Assembly: GCF_017310545.1 (NCBI RefSeq)
Contig: NZ_CP066203.1
Span: 1,984,001-2,048,000 of the forward strand
Source: Methylacidimicrobium sp. B4
Lineage (GTDB): Bacteria > Verrucomicrobiota > Verrucomicrobiia > Methylacidiphilales > Methylacidiphilaceae
DNA: 64,000 nt
Direction: 5' to 3'
Part shown: positions 24,921 through 33,056 of the stretch, in pieces
Numbering within the stretch: position 1 is the stretch's first letter
Layout: the number at the start of each line of letters is the position of its first letter
Notes under the pieces: generated by a model
Database searches by the model: none
Told to the model about the DNA's origin: nothing
The model's input: the letters and a program-made list of their open reading frames with translations, nothing else
Made by a program: the position numbers and the translations under genes

Positions 24921-25481
24921 ATGGATGATGAGACCTTGCGGGATCAGACGCGCGAAGTCGTAGTGGATGCTCTCCGGGAAGCGGAGAGGGAGGACAGGTG
25001 GCTGCTCTACCTCTCGTTCTCGATCATCCTCATGGCCGTGCTGGGAACGATCGTGGGCACCGTATCGGAGGAGGAGGTGACCAGGATGATCCTCTTGCGC
25101 AACGAGGCGGTGCTCTTGCAGAACAAGGCGACCGATGCGTGGGGCTATTTCCAAGGGAAGGTCCTTCGGGAAAGCCTCTACCAGGTGGCCAACCGGCTCA
25201 AGCCGGATCCCTTCTTCCTGCGGGAGAGTGCGCGCTTCGAGCAGGAGAAGGCGCTGGGCAAGCAGCAGGCCGAGGAGTGGGAACGGGAGGTCGCGGCCCG
25301 AATGGCCGAAAGCGAGCGGGCGCTCCACCGGCACCATCTCCTCCGGGTAGCGACGGTCCTCCTCCAGCTGGCGACCGCCGTGGGATCGGTGGCCGCCCTG
25401 GTCAAGCGGAAGAGCGCCTGGTTTCTCTCTCTGGGGATCGCTCTGGGGGGCGCCCTGCTCTTTCTCTGGGGATCTCGGTGA
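24921..25481 (+). CDS. DUF4337-family membrane protein
   Basis: A 186-residue protein with an N-terminal membrane helix (about residues 24-44, L-Y-L-S-F-S-I-I-L-M-A-V-L) and two near the C-terminus. Between them lies a helical region with L-L-R-N-E-A-V-L-L-Q-N-K-A-T-D-A-W-G-Y-F-Q-G-K, the hallmark of DUF4337. Function unknown. The ATG at 24921 is preferred; a GTG two codons upstream is possible. Its stop overlaps the GTG of the ankyrin gene. Confidence 0.75.
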   Translation: MDDETLRDQTREVVVDALREAEREDRWLLYLSFSIILMAVLGTIVGTVSEEEVTRMILLRNEAVLLQNKATDAWGYFQGKVLRESLYQVANRLKPDPFFLRESARFEQEKALGKQQAEEWEREVAARMAESERALHRHHLLRVATVLLQLATAVGSVAALVKRKSAWFLSLGIALGGALLFLWGSR

Positions 25482-26674
25482 GGGGCGAGGCGTTCGGGCA
25501 AGGAGGAGCTCGGAGGTGCGGCCCGCGCGGGCTCGCGGCCATCGTCCTCTGTCTCTGGCTGGCGGGGATCGTCCGCGCCCCGGGAGCTGTCGACCTCGGG
25601 GAGGCGCGGAGCTTCCCGGAAGGGGGGCGGTGGATCTATCTGCACCGCGCTCCCGACATCGTCGGCTACCAGGATTCGTCCTTGTCGAAGGGCCAGGAAG
25701 AGGGGGAAAGCGACATTGCCTGCCTGCTCGTCCTCCCCTCTTCGGAGGACGGCCTCAGGCCCCGGGAAGCTCTCGACCGGCTTCTGCAGGACGCCTACCT
25801 CTCCTATTACAACGAGATGGTCGCCTCCCGGGCTCCCTATTTCCGCCGGCAGAAGCTCTCCTTCTTCCTGATCCGTCCGGGCTCCCTCCCAGACGAGCAG
25901 GGTCATTTCGCGGGCGGAGAGGTGACGGCGGCGGGCACGGTGGGCCTCGCCGAGATGGCGGCGGCGGTCTTCCCCAAGCAGGTCTCCCGGCGGCAGGTGA
26001 GGATCGTCTGGGGCCGGGGGGAAGGGGAAGCGGTCGGCTTCGCCGATGCGTCGGGTGGGGAGGCAGAAGGGGCCGGGGAGGGTGCCCGACGCCGCAAGAC
26101 GCTCCTGGCCCTGCGCGAGGCGATCGACGCCCGCTCGCCAGCGAGCCTGGAGAAGATCCTGGCCGCTGAACCGCGCTACCCCATCGATTACGGCGGCCCC
26201 GATTCGGCGCTCGTGGAGGCGACGCGGCGCGATCCCGAGCTCGCCCAGCTCCTGGTCGACCGCTACGGAGCCGATCCGACTCGCCAAGCCTCCGCTCTGG
26301 TCGCGGCACTCCCCTCGGCTGCGGACCCGGCGGCGATCGTCGCCATGCTCCAGGGCTTCTTCAAGCGCGGTCTCCGGGTCAATGCCGCCGCGGACACGGG
26401 GGAGACGCTGCTTCACCGGTGCGTGGCCTTGCAGTATCGGTCCGTCGCGACCTTCCTGCTGCTGCAGGGCGCCAACCCGAATGTGCAGGACCGGAGGGGA
26501 ATGACCCCGCTCATGCTCGCGGTGGAACGGCGGGACCTGGAGATGGCCAAGCTGCTCCTGGAGCATGGCGCCGATGCGCACACGGTGAGGAACGGGAGCG
26601 GGGAAACCGCCGCGGAGATGGCTCGCCACCTGCCAGAGCCCGCGTTGGCGAAGCTGCTGGAAGAGAGCCCCTGA
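25478..26674 (+). CDS. Exported ankyrin-repeat protein
   Basis: A 398-residue protein. Residues 1-35 form a signal sequence (L-A-A-I-V-L-C-L-W-L-A-G-I-V). The middle part (about 40-190) has no recognised motif. The last 130 residues contain ankyrin-type repeats such as G-E-T-L-L-H-R-C-V-A and G-M-T-P-L-M-L-A-V-E-R-R-D-L-E-M-A-K-L-L-L-E-H-G-A-D. It starts at a GTG overlapping the DUF4337 stop (GTGA). Possibly a periplasmic binding platform; no enzyme motif seen. Confidence 0.78.
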   Translation: MRGEAFGQGGARRCGPRGLAAIVLCLWLAGIVRAPGAVDLGEARSFPEGGRWIYLHRAPDIVGYQDSSLSKGQEEGESDIACLLVLPSSEDGLRPREALDRLLQDAYLSYYNEMVASRAPYFRRQKLSFFLIRPGSLPDEQGHFAGGEVTAAGTVGLAEMAAAVFPKQVSRRQVRIVWGRGEGEAVGFADASGGEAEGAGEGARRRKTLLALREAIDARSPASLEKILAAEPRYPIDYGGPDSALVEATRRDPELAQLLVDRYGADPTRQASALVAALPSAADPAAIVAMLQGFFKRGLRVNAAADTGETLLHRCVALQYRSVATFLLLQGANPNVQDRRGMTPLMLAVERRDLEMAKLLLEHGADAHTVRNGSGETAAEMARHLPEPALAKLLEESP

Positions 26675-26688
26675 AAACGCGGGCGGAA

Positions 26689-26910
26689 CTATTCGTGGTG
26701 CCGCTGCTCGCGCCAAGCCGCCCGGTGGTGGAGGATCCAGTCGAGCAGCGCCTTCTCGAAGCCGATGTCACGACCCCGCTTCTCGCTCTCGAGCCATTTG
26801 TGCCTCAGGATCTCCTCCCGCTCCTCGAGATATTCCCGATAGAGGGCGGAATTCGTCAGCAGGGATTCCTCTTCCCCCGGGGACAAGTCTCTTTCGGAAA
26901 AGCGATCCAT
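26689..26910 (-). CDS. Small DUF4032-like protein
   Basis: A 73-residue acidic, helical protein. The sequence E-Y-L-E-E-R-E-E-I-L-R-H-K-W-L-E-S-E-K, then R-D-I-G-F-E-K-A-L-L-D-W-I, resembles the end of DUF4032-family proteins, and stand-alone versions occur in several phyla. I chose the ATG at 26910; an upstream extension gives low-complexity sequence. Function unknown. Confidence 0.55.
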   Translation of the reverse strand: MDRFSERDLSPGEEESLLTNSALYREYLEEREEILRHKWLESEKRGRDIGFEKALLDWILHHRAAWREQRHHE

Positions 26911-27329
26911 GGAGCTCGCTGCGACCCTTCTGCTTGGGCTTGCCAACGCCAGGCGCCTCACGTCAAAGCCCCTCCTGGTTGAGAGGGAGATCGAGGATGG
27001 GGAGAAGCCCGTCCGGCTCCGCAAAGCTGCAGCGTCTGCTTCCGTAATGGCAGGAAGCGGCATCATGGATCGCGCTCTGGCGCGCTCTCGCTCTCAGCGA
27101 CTCTCTCTCCGCTGGCAGCCGATGCGCTGCTCGCTCCGCCCCGGATGTGCCAAGGAGGGTTCTGGCCTTCTGCCGGCAATGACCCGCTTGGGGCAATCGC
27201 TCGACCCAGCGCGCTGTCGCGTTTCGGCATCGATCTGCGCAAACCAATTCCTCGAGCTCCTCGTGTTCCCGAATCCGAAGGAAGGCGGCAGGCCTTCCCC
27301 CGCGCCACAAATTGTGCGGGCGATTAGAA
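26911..27329. other. Intergenic region without a supported gene
   Basis: 419 bases between two minus-strand genes. Open frames exist in every phase because of the high GC, but none shows motifs, a convincing ribosome site or family-like sequence. It may contain remnants of an old insertion; I see no repeats to prove that. Confidence 0.4.
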
Positions 27330-28376
27330 CTATGAGGCGGATAGGCTGTCAAGGATTTTCTTTGCAGCAGCGCGAAACGCCTGGCTCGAAGGCCGGTCCG
27401 GCTCGGCGAGCACGATCGGCGCCCCCAGGTCGCCCGACTCCCGGATCGCGATCTCCAAGGGGATCTCTCCCAGGAAGGGGACGCCGATCCGCTCGGCTTC
27501 GCGTCGCCCGCCGCCCGACCCGAAGATGTCGTAGCGGTTTTGATCGTTGGGACAGAGAAAGTAGCTCATGTTCTCGAGGACGCCGAGGAGCGGCACGTTG
27601 ACCTTCTCGAACATCCCGACCGCCTTCCGGGCGTCGATCAAGGCGACCTCCTGCGGGGTCGTGACGACGACCGCTCCCGAGAGGCGGACGGTCTGGACGA
27701 TCGTCAGCTGGATGTCCCCGGTTCCGGGTGGAAGGTCGAGGACGAGGACGTCGAGATCGCCCCAATCGACGTTCCGAAGGAACTCCTGGGTGTAGCGGGT
27801 CACGAGCGGTCCGCGGAGGACCGCCGGCTGATTGGTGTCGAGCAAGAGGCCCATGCTCATGACCCGCAAGCCGAATCGCTCGATCGGGACAAGACGCTGC
27901 TCGGGCGTGACCCGCGGCGATTCCTGGGTGCCAAGCATGAGCGGGATGCTGGGCCCGTAGATGTCGCAGTCGCAGAGGCCGACCGCCGGGGCCCCCTCCT
28001 TCTGGAGGGCGATCGCCAGGTTGGCCGCAACCGTCGACTTGCCGACGCCGCCCTTCCCGCTCGCCACCGCGATGATGTGGCGGACTGGGGAAGGGGCGGC
28101 CTCCCGGGTGCGGCCCGCAGCGGTTCCGGCGGTCGCGATGGCTACGTCTACTCGTGCGACCCCCGGAAGCCCGGAAAGGCGCTCCCGCACCTGCTCCTCG
28201 ATCTGTGCGGGGATGTGGGGATCGGTCGTCGTCAGCTCCATCCGGAGGGAGATCGCCCCGTTCTCGACGGCGACCTCCTTGACGAGGCCGAAGGAGACGA
28301 TATCGCGGCTGAATCCGGGGTACTTGACCCCTCGGAGCTGCTGACGGACCGCTTCGGGGGTAATGGGCTCTGGCAT
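27330..28376 (-). CDS. Mrp/ApbC-type P-loop ATPase, iron-sulfur carrier
   Basis: A 348-residue protein. Residues 5-80 are a MIP18-type N-domain. The ATPase has the deviant Walker A G-K-G-G-V-G-K-S-T, D-C-D-I-Y-G-P-S and D-L-P-P-G-T-G-D. This family assembles or carries iron-sulfur clusters. The usual C-x-x-C near the end is only partly present: L-C-P-N-D-Q replaces the paired-cysteine motif, as in some other bacterial homologues, so cluster binding may differ. Divergent from namZ. Confidence 0.92.
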   Translation of the reverse strand: MPEPITPEAVRQQLRGVKYPGFSRDIVSFGLVKEVAVENGAISLRMELTTTDPHIPAQIEEQVRERLSGLPGVARVDVAIATAGTAAGRTREAAPSPVRHIIAVASGKGGVGKSTVAANLAIALQKEGAPAVGLCDCDIYGPSIPLMLGTQESPRVTPEQRLVPIERFGLRVMSMGLLLDTNQPAVLRGPLVTRYTQEFLRNVDWGDLDVLVLDLPPGTGDIQLTIVQTVRLSGAVVVTTPQEVALIDARKAVGMFEKVNVPLLGVLENMSYFLCPNDQNRYDIFGSGGGRREAERIGVPFLGEIPLEIAIRESGDLGAPIVLAEPDRPSSQAFRAAAKKILDSLSAS

Positions 28377-28475
28377 AGGATCTTATCGATGTTTCTGGAT
28401 CTCGCGGGGAAGGGGGAAGCGTGCAAAGACGGGCAATCCACGCATCGCTATTGACCTGGAACGGCCCAAGTCCGT

Positions 28476-29858
28476 ATGAAAGGCCCTGCTTCCTACTCGC
28501 ATATGGAGCAACTCATCCGCTTTTCGTTCAGCTTCCTGATTTTACTATCGACTCTGCCCCGCGCCTTGCAAGCCGCGGCTGCGGTCGACCTGGGCGTCGA
28601 TGTGTTGGCGAAGCGCCAATTTCGCGAGCTCCAGGGAAAGCGAGTCGGGCTGATCACCAATGCCTCGGGAGTCAACAAGAACGGCGTTTCGACCTTGGAT
28701 CTTCTGCTCCATGCCCCGGGAGTGCGTCTGACGGCCATCTTCGCCCCGGAGCATGGTCTGTACGGAACGACCTGGGCGGGAGAGAAGGTCGATTCCCTTC
28801 GGGACCCCAGAAGCGGCCTGCCGATCTATTCCCTCTTTGGAGATACCCGGAAGCCGACTCCCGAGATGCTCCGGGAGGTCGATATCCTGGTCTACGATGT
28901 TCAGGACATTGGCTGCCGGAGCTACACCTACATCAGCACGCTCGGGCTCGCGATGGAGGCGGCTGGAGAAAACGGCAAGGAGTTTTGCGTCCTCGACCGC
29001 CCGGACCCGCTCGGAGGCGTGCGGAGCGAGGGGATGCCGCTCGAATCGCGCTTCCGCTCCTTCGTCGGCGAGTGGGACGTTCCTTATGTCTATGGGTTGA
29101 CCGCCGGAGAGCTGGCGCAGATGATCGCCGGGGAGCAGTGGATCAGCAAGCGGCCCCGACTGACGGTCGTGACCATGAACGGCTGGCGCCGCGAGATGCT
29201 CTGGGAGGATACGGGCCTGCTCTGGATCCCCCCTTCACCCAACATTCCCGAGCCCGAGAGTGCCTTCTTCTATGTGCTGACCGGGCTGCTCGGGGAGATG
29301 AGCGGCGTAAACAATGGCGTCGGTACCCCGCTCCCCTTCGCCCTGGTCGGCTCTTCGGCACTCGATCCCTATGCCTTCGCTCGGACCCTCGGCCAGCGTG
29401 GCATCTCGGGGCTGGTCTTCCGGCCGGCCCGGTACCGGCTCTTTGGCAAGGAGGCGCGCAACCCAGTCTACGGCGGGGTGCAGATCCACCTCCGGGATCC
29501 GCGGAGCGTGCCGCTGATCCCGACGGCGCTCACGCTCCTGGAAGAGGTAAACAAGGCGCTCAACGGCTCTCCGATCGCGGGAATGCGGGCGGAGGACTCC
29601 GCGATGTTCGACAAGCTCTGCGGTGGCGACTCGGTCCGGCTGGCGCTCCAGCAGGGGAAGTCGATCCAGGAGGTGTGGGAGAGCTGGGAGCCCTACCTCG
29701 AGGAATATCGGGTGCGCCGTCAAAAATATCTTCTCTACCCGGAGGTCTCCGCGCATGCTCCGCTTGGAGCAACGGGGAGCGGGCGCCTTCCCGCGGATGC
29801 GGGGGAGCCGGTCATTCCGAAGGCGCAACCGGTCCCCGCAAAGGCAAAGGAGCGGTGA
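28476..29858 (+). CDS. namZ: Exo-beta-N-acetylmuramidase-like protein (DUF1343, NamZ/YbbC)
   Basis: A 460-residue exported protein. A signal peptide of about 35 residues is followed by G-K-R-V-G-L-I-T-N-A-S-G-V-N, A-I-F-A-P-E-H-G-L-Y-G and V-Y-D-V-Q-D-I-G-C-R-S-Y-T-Y, the NamZ hallmarks. NamZ enzymes release N-acetylmuramic acid from the ends of peptidoglycan fragments in wall recycling. The C-terminus adds a 40-residue proline- and alanine-rich tail. An ATG at 28503 is an alternative start. The stop overlaps the next gene's GTG. Confidence 0.9.
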   Translation: MKGPASYSHMEQLIRFSFSFLILLSTLPRALQAAAAVDLGVDVLAKRQFRELQGKRVGLITNASGVNKNGVSTLDLLLHAPGVRLTAIFAPEHGLYGTTWAGEKVDSLRDPRSGLPIYSLFGDTRKPTPEMLREVDILVYDVQDIGCRSYTYISTLGLAMEAAGENGKEFCVLDRPDPLGGVRSEGMPLESRFRSFVGEWDVPYVYGLTAGELAQMIAGEQWISKRPRLTVVTMNGWRREMLWEDTGLLWIPPSPNIPEPESAFFYVLTGLLGEMSGVNNGVGTPLPFALVGSSALDPYAFARTLGQRGISGLVFRPARYRLFGKEARNPVYGGVQIHLRDPRSVPLIPTALTLLEEVNKALNGSPIAGMRAEDSAMFDKLCGGDSVRLALQQGKSIQEVWESWEPYLEEYRVRRQKYLLYPEVSAHAPLGATGSGRLPADAGEPVIPKAQPVPAKAKER

Positions 29859-30214
29859 GCCATCCCTTCCAGATCGTATTTAGCAAGGCGAGCCTGGCCG
29901 AGCTTGCCGCGCTTCCCAAGGACATCCAGCTTCAGGTGCTCGCCGAATTCGAGGTCCTGCCGCGCGAGCTCCAGGAGGGCGCGTCGGAGAAGCTCGGAAC
30001 GCTCGAGCGGGAGGGGCAGAAGCTGCGCCGCTTCCGCTGCCGGGATTACCGGATCTATTTTGCCCTGACCAGTGGCGGGGTTCAGGTCTACCGGATCCTC
30101 CACAAGAACACGCTCGCCGACTTTCTCTTTCGGAGCAACCTGCCCTTGGCCGAGGATGAGGAGCTGCAGAAGAGCCCCGCCTTCTGGCGGATGATCGACG
30201 GGCGGGAAAGCTAG
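29855..30214 (+). CDS. RelE/ParE-like protein coupled to namZ
   Basis: A 119-residue protein resembling the RelE superfamily: Q-I-V-F-S-K-A-S-L-A-E-L, L-R-R-F-R-C-R-D-Y-R-I-Y-F and the end V-Y-R-I-L-H-K-N-T-L. No antitoxin gene is adjacent. It starts at a GTG overlapping the namZ TGA, suggesting that both are made together. It may be a housekeeping relative instead of a toxin; the C-terminal 25 residues extend past the usual fold. Confidence 0.6.
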   Translation: MSHPFQIVFSKASLAELAALPKDIQLQVLAEFEVLPRELQEGASEKLGTLEREGQKLRRFRCRDYRIYFALTSGGVQVYRILHKNTLADFLFRSNLPLAEDEELQKSPAFWRMIDGRES

Positions 30215-30419
30215 CTTCCCCCGGACGAGGCTTGTGTCGCCCAAATCGGATTTCGTTGTCGTCCATTTCGGAAGATCGGCTCCGCCAAGTCGGATGGTAA
30301 GACCGCCTCCCAGGCAGGATCGCAAACGGTTCTGATCTCCTCGGAACGACCGACTTTCGTGGCCCCGGAGGGCGTCCGTCCGCATTTGCGCTGCAGCCAC
30401 GAGAAGACACCCGCTTCCT

Positions 30420-31346
30420 CTACCCGGCGATCTGGAGCTGGGCGATCTTCGAGGCCACATGGGCGCTGCTCGTGTGCAGCTCCTTCATCTCTGCCGCGCT
30501 GAGCGGCAGCTCGACGATCTTCTCGACCCCCTCCCGACCGAGGATGACCGGCACTCCGACGAACTGGCCGGTGATGCCATATTGCCCGCTGCACCAGGCG
30601 GAGCAGGGCAGGAGTCGCCTCTGGTCGCGCACGATGCTTTCGACCATCTGGGTGATGGCCGCCGCCGGGGCGTAGTAGGCGCTCCCCTTCTTGAGGTGGC
30701 GGACGATCTCGGCTCCGCCATCCCGGGTTCGGGCCACGAGCTTCTCGATCTGCTCTTGGGAGAGCAGGGCCTCGATCGAAACCCCGTTGACCGTGGCAAA
30801 CCGAGGAAGGGGCAGCATGTCATCCCCGTGGCCCCCGAGAACCATGGCGTCGACGTCGGCTTGGGCGACTCCCAGCTCCATCGCGATGAAATGGCGGAAG
30901 CGGCTCGAGTCGAGGATGCCCCCCATGCCAAGGATGCGCTCCTTGGGAGTGCCCACTTTCACCGCCGTCAGATGGGTGAGGATATCGACCGGATTGGTCA
31001 CCACGATCACGATCGCCTGGGGTGCCTGCTCGCGGAGGTGATCGGCGACCGAGGCCACGATGCCGGCGTTCCGCTCCAGAAGGTCGTCGCGGCTCATCCC
31101 CGGCTGCCGGGCGATCCCGCTGGTGACGACGACGAGCGCCGATCCGGAGAGATCCTTGGGATCGTTCGTCCCGACGACGCGGGATTCAAATCCCAGGATC
31201 GGGGCGGATTCCATCATGTCGAGGGCTTTTCCTTGCGGAAGGCCCTCGACGATGTCGTAGAGGACGACCTCGCCCAGGTTCCGCTCGATGAGCCGCTGCG
31301 CCGTGGTGGAGCCGACAAATCCCGCACCAATGACCGCGATCTTCAT
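30420..31346 (-). CDS. mdh: Malate dehydrogenase (LDH-like type)
   Basis: A 308-residue NAD-dependent enzyme of the TCA cycle. Rossmann start M-K-I-A-V-I-G-A-G-F-V-G-S, then V-V-V-T-S-G-I-A-R-Q-P-G-M-S-R-D-D-L (catalytic-loop arginine), V-T-N-P-V-D (substrate Asn) and L-G-G-H-G-D (catalytic His). The R-Q-P-G-M-S-R pattern is that of malate rather than lactate dehydrogenases. The ATG overlaps the stop of a small upstream reading frame by 4 nt. Confidence 0.95.
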   Translation of the reverse strand: MKIAVIGAGFVGSTTAQRLIERNLGEVVLYDIVEGLPQGKALDMMESAPILGFESRVVGTNDPKDLSGSALVVVTSGIARQPGMSRDDLLERNAGIVASVADHLREQAPQAIVIVVTNPVDILTHLTAVKVGTPKERILGMGGILDSSRFRHFIAMELGVAQADVDAMVLGGHGDDMLPLPRFATVNGVSIEALLSQEQIEKLVARTRDGGAEIVRHLKKGSAYYAPAAAITQMVESIVRDQRRLLPCSAWCSGQYGITGQFVGVPVILGREGVEKIVELPLSAAEMKELHTSSAHVASKIAQLQIAG

Positions 31347-31504
31347 GCCGGGTCCTTTTTGGCTCCTCGACGGCATTTAGGAAAGAACTTCCGTGAGGAA
31401 GGCCGCTCCCCAGCGCACCGTTGCCGGGATGGGACGGCGAGGGGACCTTCTCCGGGAGAAGCGATCCTCTTTGGCACGAGTCGTGCTTCCTTGGCCTTAG
31501 CCAT
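31343..31504 (-). CDS. Small basic protein, possible leader of mdh
   Basis: A 53-residue, strongly basic reading frame. Its ATG has a strong GAGGAG site eight bases upstream, and its TGA overlaps the mdh ATG by 4 nt (ATGA). There are no motifs. The good ribosome site and coupling favour a real gene or translational leader, but codon evidence is weak in such GC-rich DNA. Confidence 0.45.
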   Translation of the reverse strand: MAKAKEARLVPKRIASPGEGPLAVPSRQRCAGERPSSRKFFPKCRRGAKKDPA

Positions 31505-31661
31505 TGCCTGTTCTCCTCGCTGGGGGAGGGTGGCCCGATCGGTCGCACTCCCCCAGCACTCCGCGCCGGGAGCAGCCCCCGAAGAGGGATGGGGAGATGG
31601 CATTCTCGCTTGCCATTCGGAGCCGAAAAGGAAAAAAAGCCTCCAGCGCCTTGGAGAAGCC

Positions 31662-32429
31662 ATGCGCGGGGAGCGGTTGCGCATTGCGGCTTCCGGCTGC
31701 GGGGAGATGAGGTTGAGCGCCGGGGAAGTGATCGATCTTTCCTATCCGTTCGACGATCGGACCGTCTACTGGCCGACCGAGACGGGATTCCACTACTGGT
31801 ATGAGCAGCACGGGCGGGTGGCCGGGAGGGGCCACTTCTATGCGGCCGGCAAGTTTTCCGCGCCCGAGCATGGTGGCACCCACATGGATGCTCCGCTCCA
31901 CTTCTCGGAGGGAGGAGCTTCCGCCGATCGGGTTCCGCTGACCCACTGCATCGGCCCCGCCTGCCTGATCGACTTTCGGGAGCGAGCGGAGGAGGACCCC
32001 GACAGCGCGCTCTCGGTCTCTGACATCGAGAGGGACGAGGCACGGCACGGCCCGCTGCCCGAGGGAGCGATTGTGGTCGCCCACTCGGGCTGGGGGAGCT
32101 ACTGGCCGGACAAGAAGCGCTACCTGGGAAGCGACCGGTGGGGGGAGGTGCAGAACCTCCATTTCCCGGGCTTCTCACCCGAAGCGGTCTCCTTCCTTCT
32201 CCGCGAGCGGAAGGTGGCGGCGCTGGCGATCGATACGGCGAGCCTCGATCCGGGCCGCGCCGTCGATTTTCCCGCTCATCAGATCTGGCTCGGGGCGGGG
32301 AGGCCGGGCTTCGAGAATCTCGCCCATCTCGAGAGGCTCCCCCCGCGGGGAGCGACGCTCTATGGCATCCCGATGAAGATCGCGGGGGGGAGCGGGGCCC
32401 CGGCCCGGGTCTTTGCCGTCGTTGCGTGA
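31662..32429 (+). CDS. Cyclase family protein (kynurenine formamidase-like)
   Basis: A 255-residue hydrolase. The motif E-H-G-G-T-H-M-D-A-P-L-H-F holds the metal-binding H-x-G-T-H-x-D. Other family features are D-L-S-Y-P-F near the N-terminus and V-A-A-L-A-I-D-T-A-S-L-D-P-G near the C-terminus. Family members hydrolyse formamides, lactones or cyclic imides; the substrate here is not known. Start at 31662 has GGAG five bases upstream; an ATG at 31707 is an alternative. Before the transposon insertion its stop lay 22 bases from that of the convergent aldehyde dehydrogenase. Confidence 0.85.
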   Translation: MRGERLRIAASGCGEMRLSAGEVIDLSYPFDDRTVYWPTETGFHYWYEQHGRVAGRGHFYAAGKFSAPEHGGTHMDAPLHFSEGGASADRVPLTHCIGPACLIDFRERAEEDPDSALSVSDIERDEARHGPLPEGAIVVAHSGWGSYWPDKKRYLGSDRWGEVQNLHFPGFSPEAVSFLLRERKVAALAIDTASLDPGRAVDFPAHQIWLGAGRPGFENLAHLERLPPRGATLYGIPMKIAGGSGAPARVFAVVA

Positions 32430-32451
32430 TCGGGGCATGGACGAGAATGCC

Positions 32452-32490
32452 TCAGCCCAAGCCGAGAGAGAGGTATTGGGGCTCGAGATA
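32452..32490 (-). pseudogene. Stranded C-terminus of the interrupted aldehyde dehydrogenase
   Basis: Thirteen codons on the minus strand, Y-L-E-P-Q-Y-L-S-L-G-L-G plus TGA. They continue in the correct frame directly after the 8-bp duplication (32491-32498). This is the normal dehydrogenase ending (compare Y-L-E-V-K-Y in homologues) and was separated from its gene (34556-36031) by the insertion of the 2.1-kb element. Confidence 0.93.
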
Positions 32491-32498
32491 TTCGGCGA
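32491..32498. repeat. Target-site duplication, left copy
   Basis: TTCGGCGA, identical to the copy at 34637-34644. Eight bases is the length produced by IS1595-family transposases. Removing the element and one copy restores the dehydrogenase reading frame exactly. Confidence 0.93.
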
Positions 32499-32540
32499 CG
32501 GGCCTATCAGCTTGACGCAGACCGTCACAATCCCTAGATT
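32499..32540 (+). repeat. Left terminal inverted repeat
   Basis: Compared with the reverse complement of 34595-34636, 27 of 42 bases match, including blocks CTATC, TTGAC, CAG and CACAA at the same distances from the ends. The outermost bases are CGGG against GGGT. Confidence 0.85.
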
Positions 32541-32546
32541 TTGATC

Positions 32547-33056
32547 ATGACCGGCACCGCCCTCACGCTCCGCGCCTTCCACGATCTCTTCCCGGACGAG
32601 GACGCCGCGCGGGCGTGGTTTGAGCGCGCCCGCTGGCCGGACGGCCCGATCTGCCCGGTGTGCGGATGCGTCAACCGCGCCTCCTGGCTGCGGACGATCC
32701 GCCGCTGGCAATGCACCGCCTGCAACCGGCAGTTCTCGGTCACCGCTGGCACGCCGATGCACCGCACCCACCTGCCGATGCTCACCTGGGCGCAGGCCAT
32801 CTACCTCATCGTCGCGTCGAGCAAGGGCATCTCCGCCGTGAAGCTCTCGGAGATGCTGGGCGTATCCTACGAGACGGCGTGGCACCTCGGCCACCGCATC
32901 CGCGCCATGATGGCCGAGGATAGCCCATTGCTGTCCAACCTCGCCGAGATCGACAAGACCCATGCCGGAGCGCCGCCGCAAAAGCGCGCCAAGCCGGAAC
33001 GCGAGGGCGGCGTTGGGCGCACGCTGCCTTACCGCTTTCTCCCAGGAACCGCCTGA
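32547..33056 (+). CDS. IS1595-family transposase, truncated before the DDE core
   Basis: A 169-residue protein. Residues 35-60 hold a zinc ribbon (C-P-V-C then C-T-A-C with an intervening R-R-W-Q). Residues 80-120 form the helix-turn-helix (S-S-K-G-I-S-A-V-K-L-S-E-M-L-G-V-S-Y-E-T-A-W). Near 133 is E-I-D-K-T-H-A-G-A-P-P, where the first catalytic Asp of the family lies. The remaining DDE region is missing; after about 35 more residues it stops and overlaps tnpB by 1 nt (TGATG). It could still bind the element ends. A TTG two codons upstream is an alternative start. Confidence 0.85.
   Translation: MTGTALTLRAFHDLFPDEDAARAWFERARWPDGPICPVCGCVNRASWLRTIRRWQCTACNRQFSVTAGTPMHRTHLPMLTWAQAIYLIVASSKGISAVKLSEMLGVSYETAWHLGHRIRAMMAEDSPLLSNLAEIDKTHAGAPPQKRAKPEREGGVGRTLPYRFLPGTA

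Noticed and set aside
26911-27352. Open frames of 80-230 codons on both strands as genes
   Set aside because: They overlap one another, lack motifs and ribosome sites, and are expected by chance in GC-rich DNA.
27330-28376. Missing paired cysteines of the Mrp protein as novel
   Set aside because: Homologues in other phyla also lack the C-x-x-C, so I treat it as a variant only.
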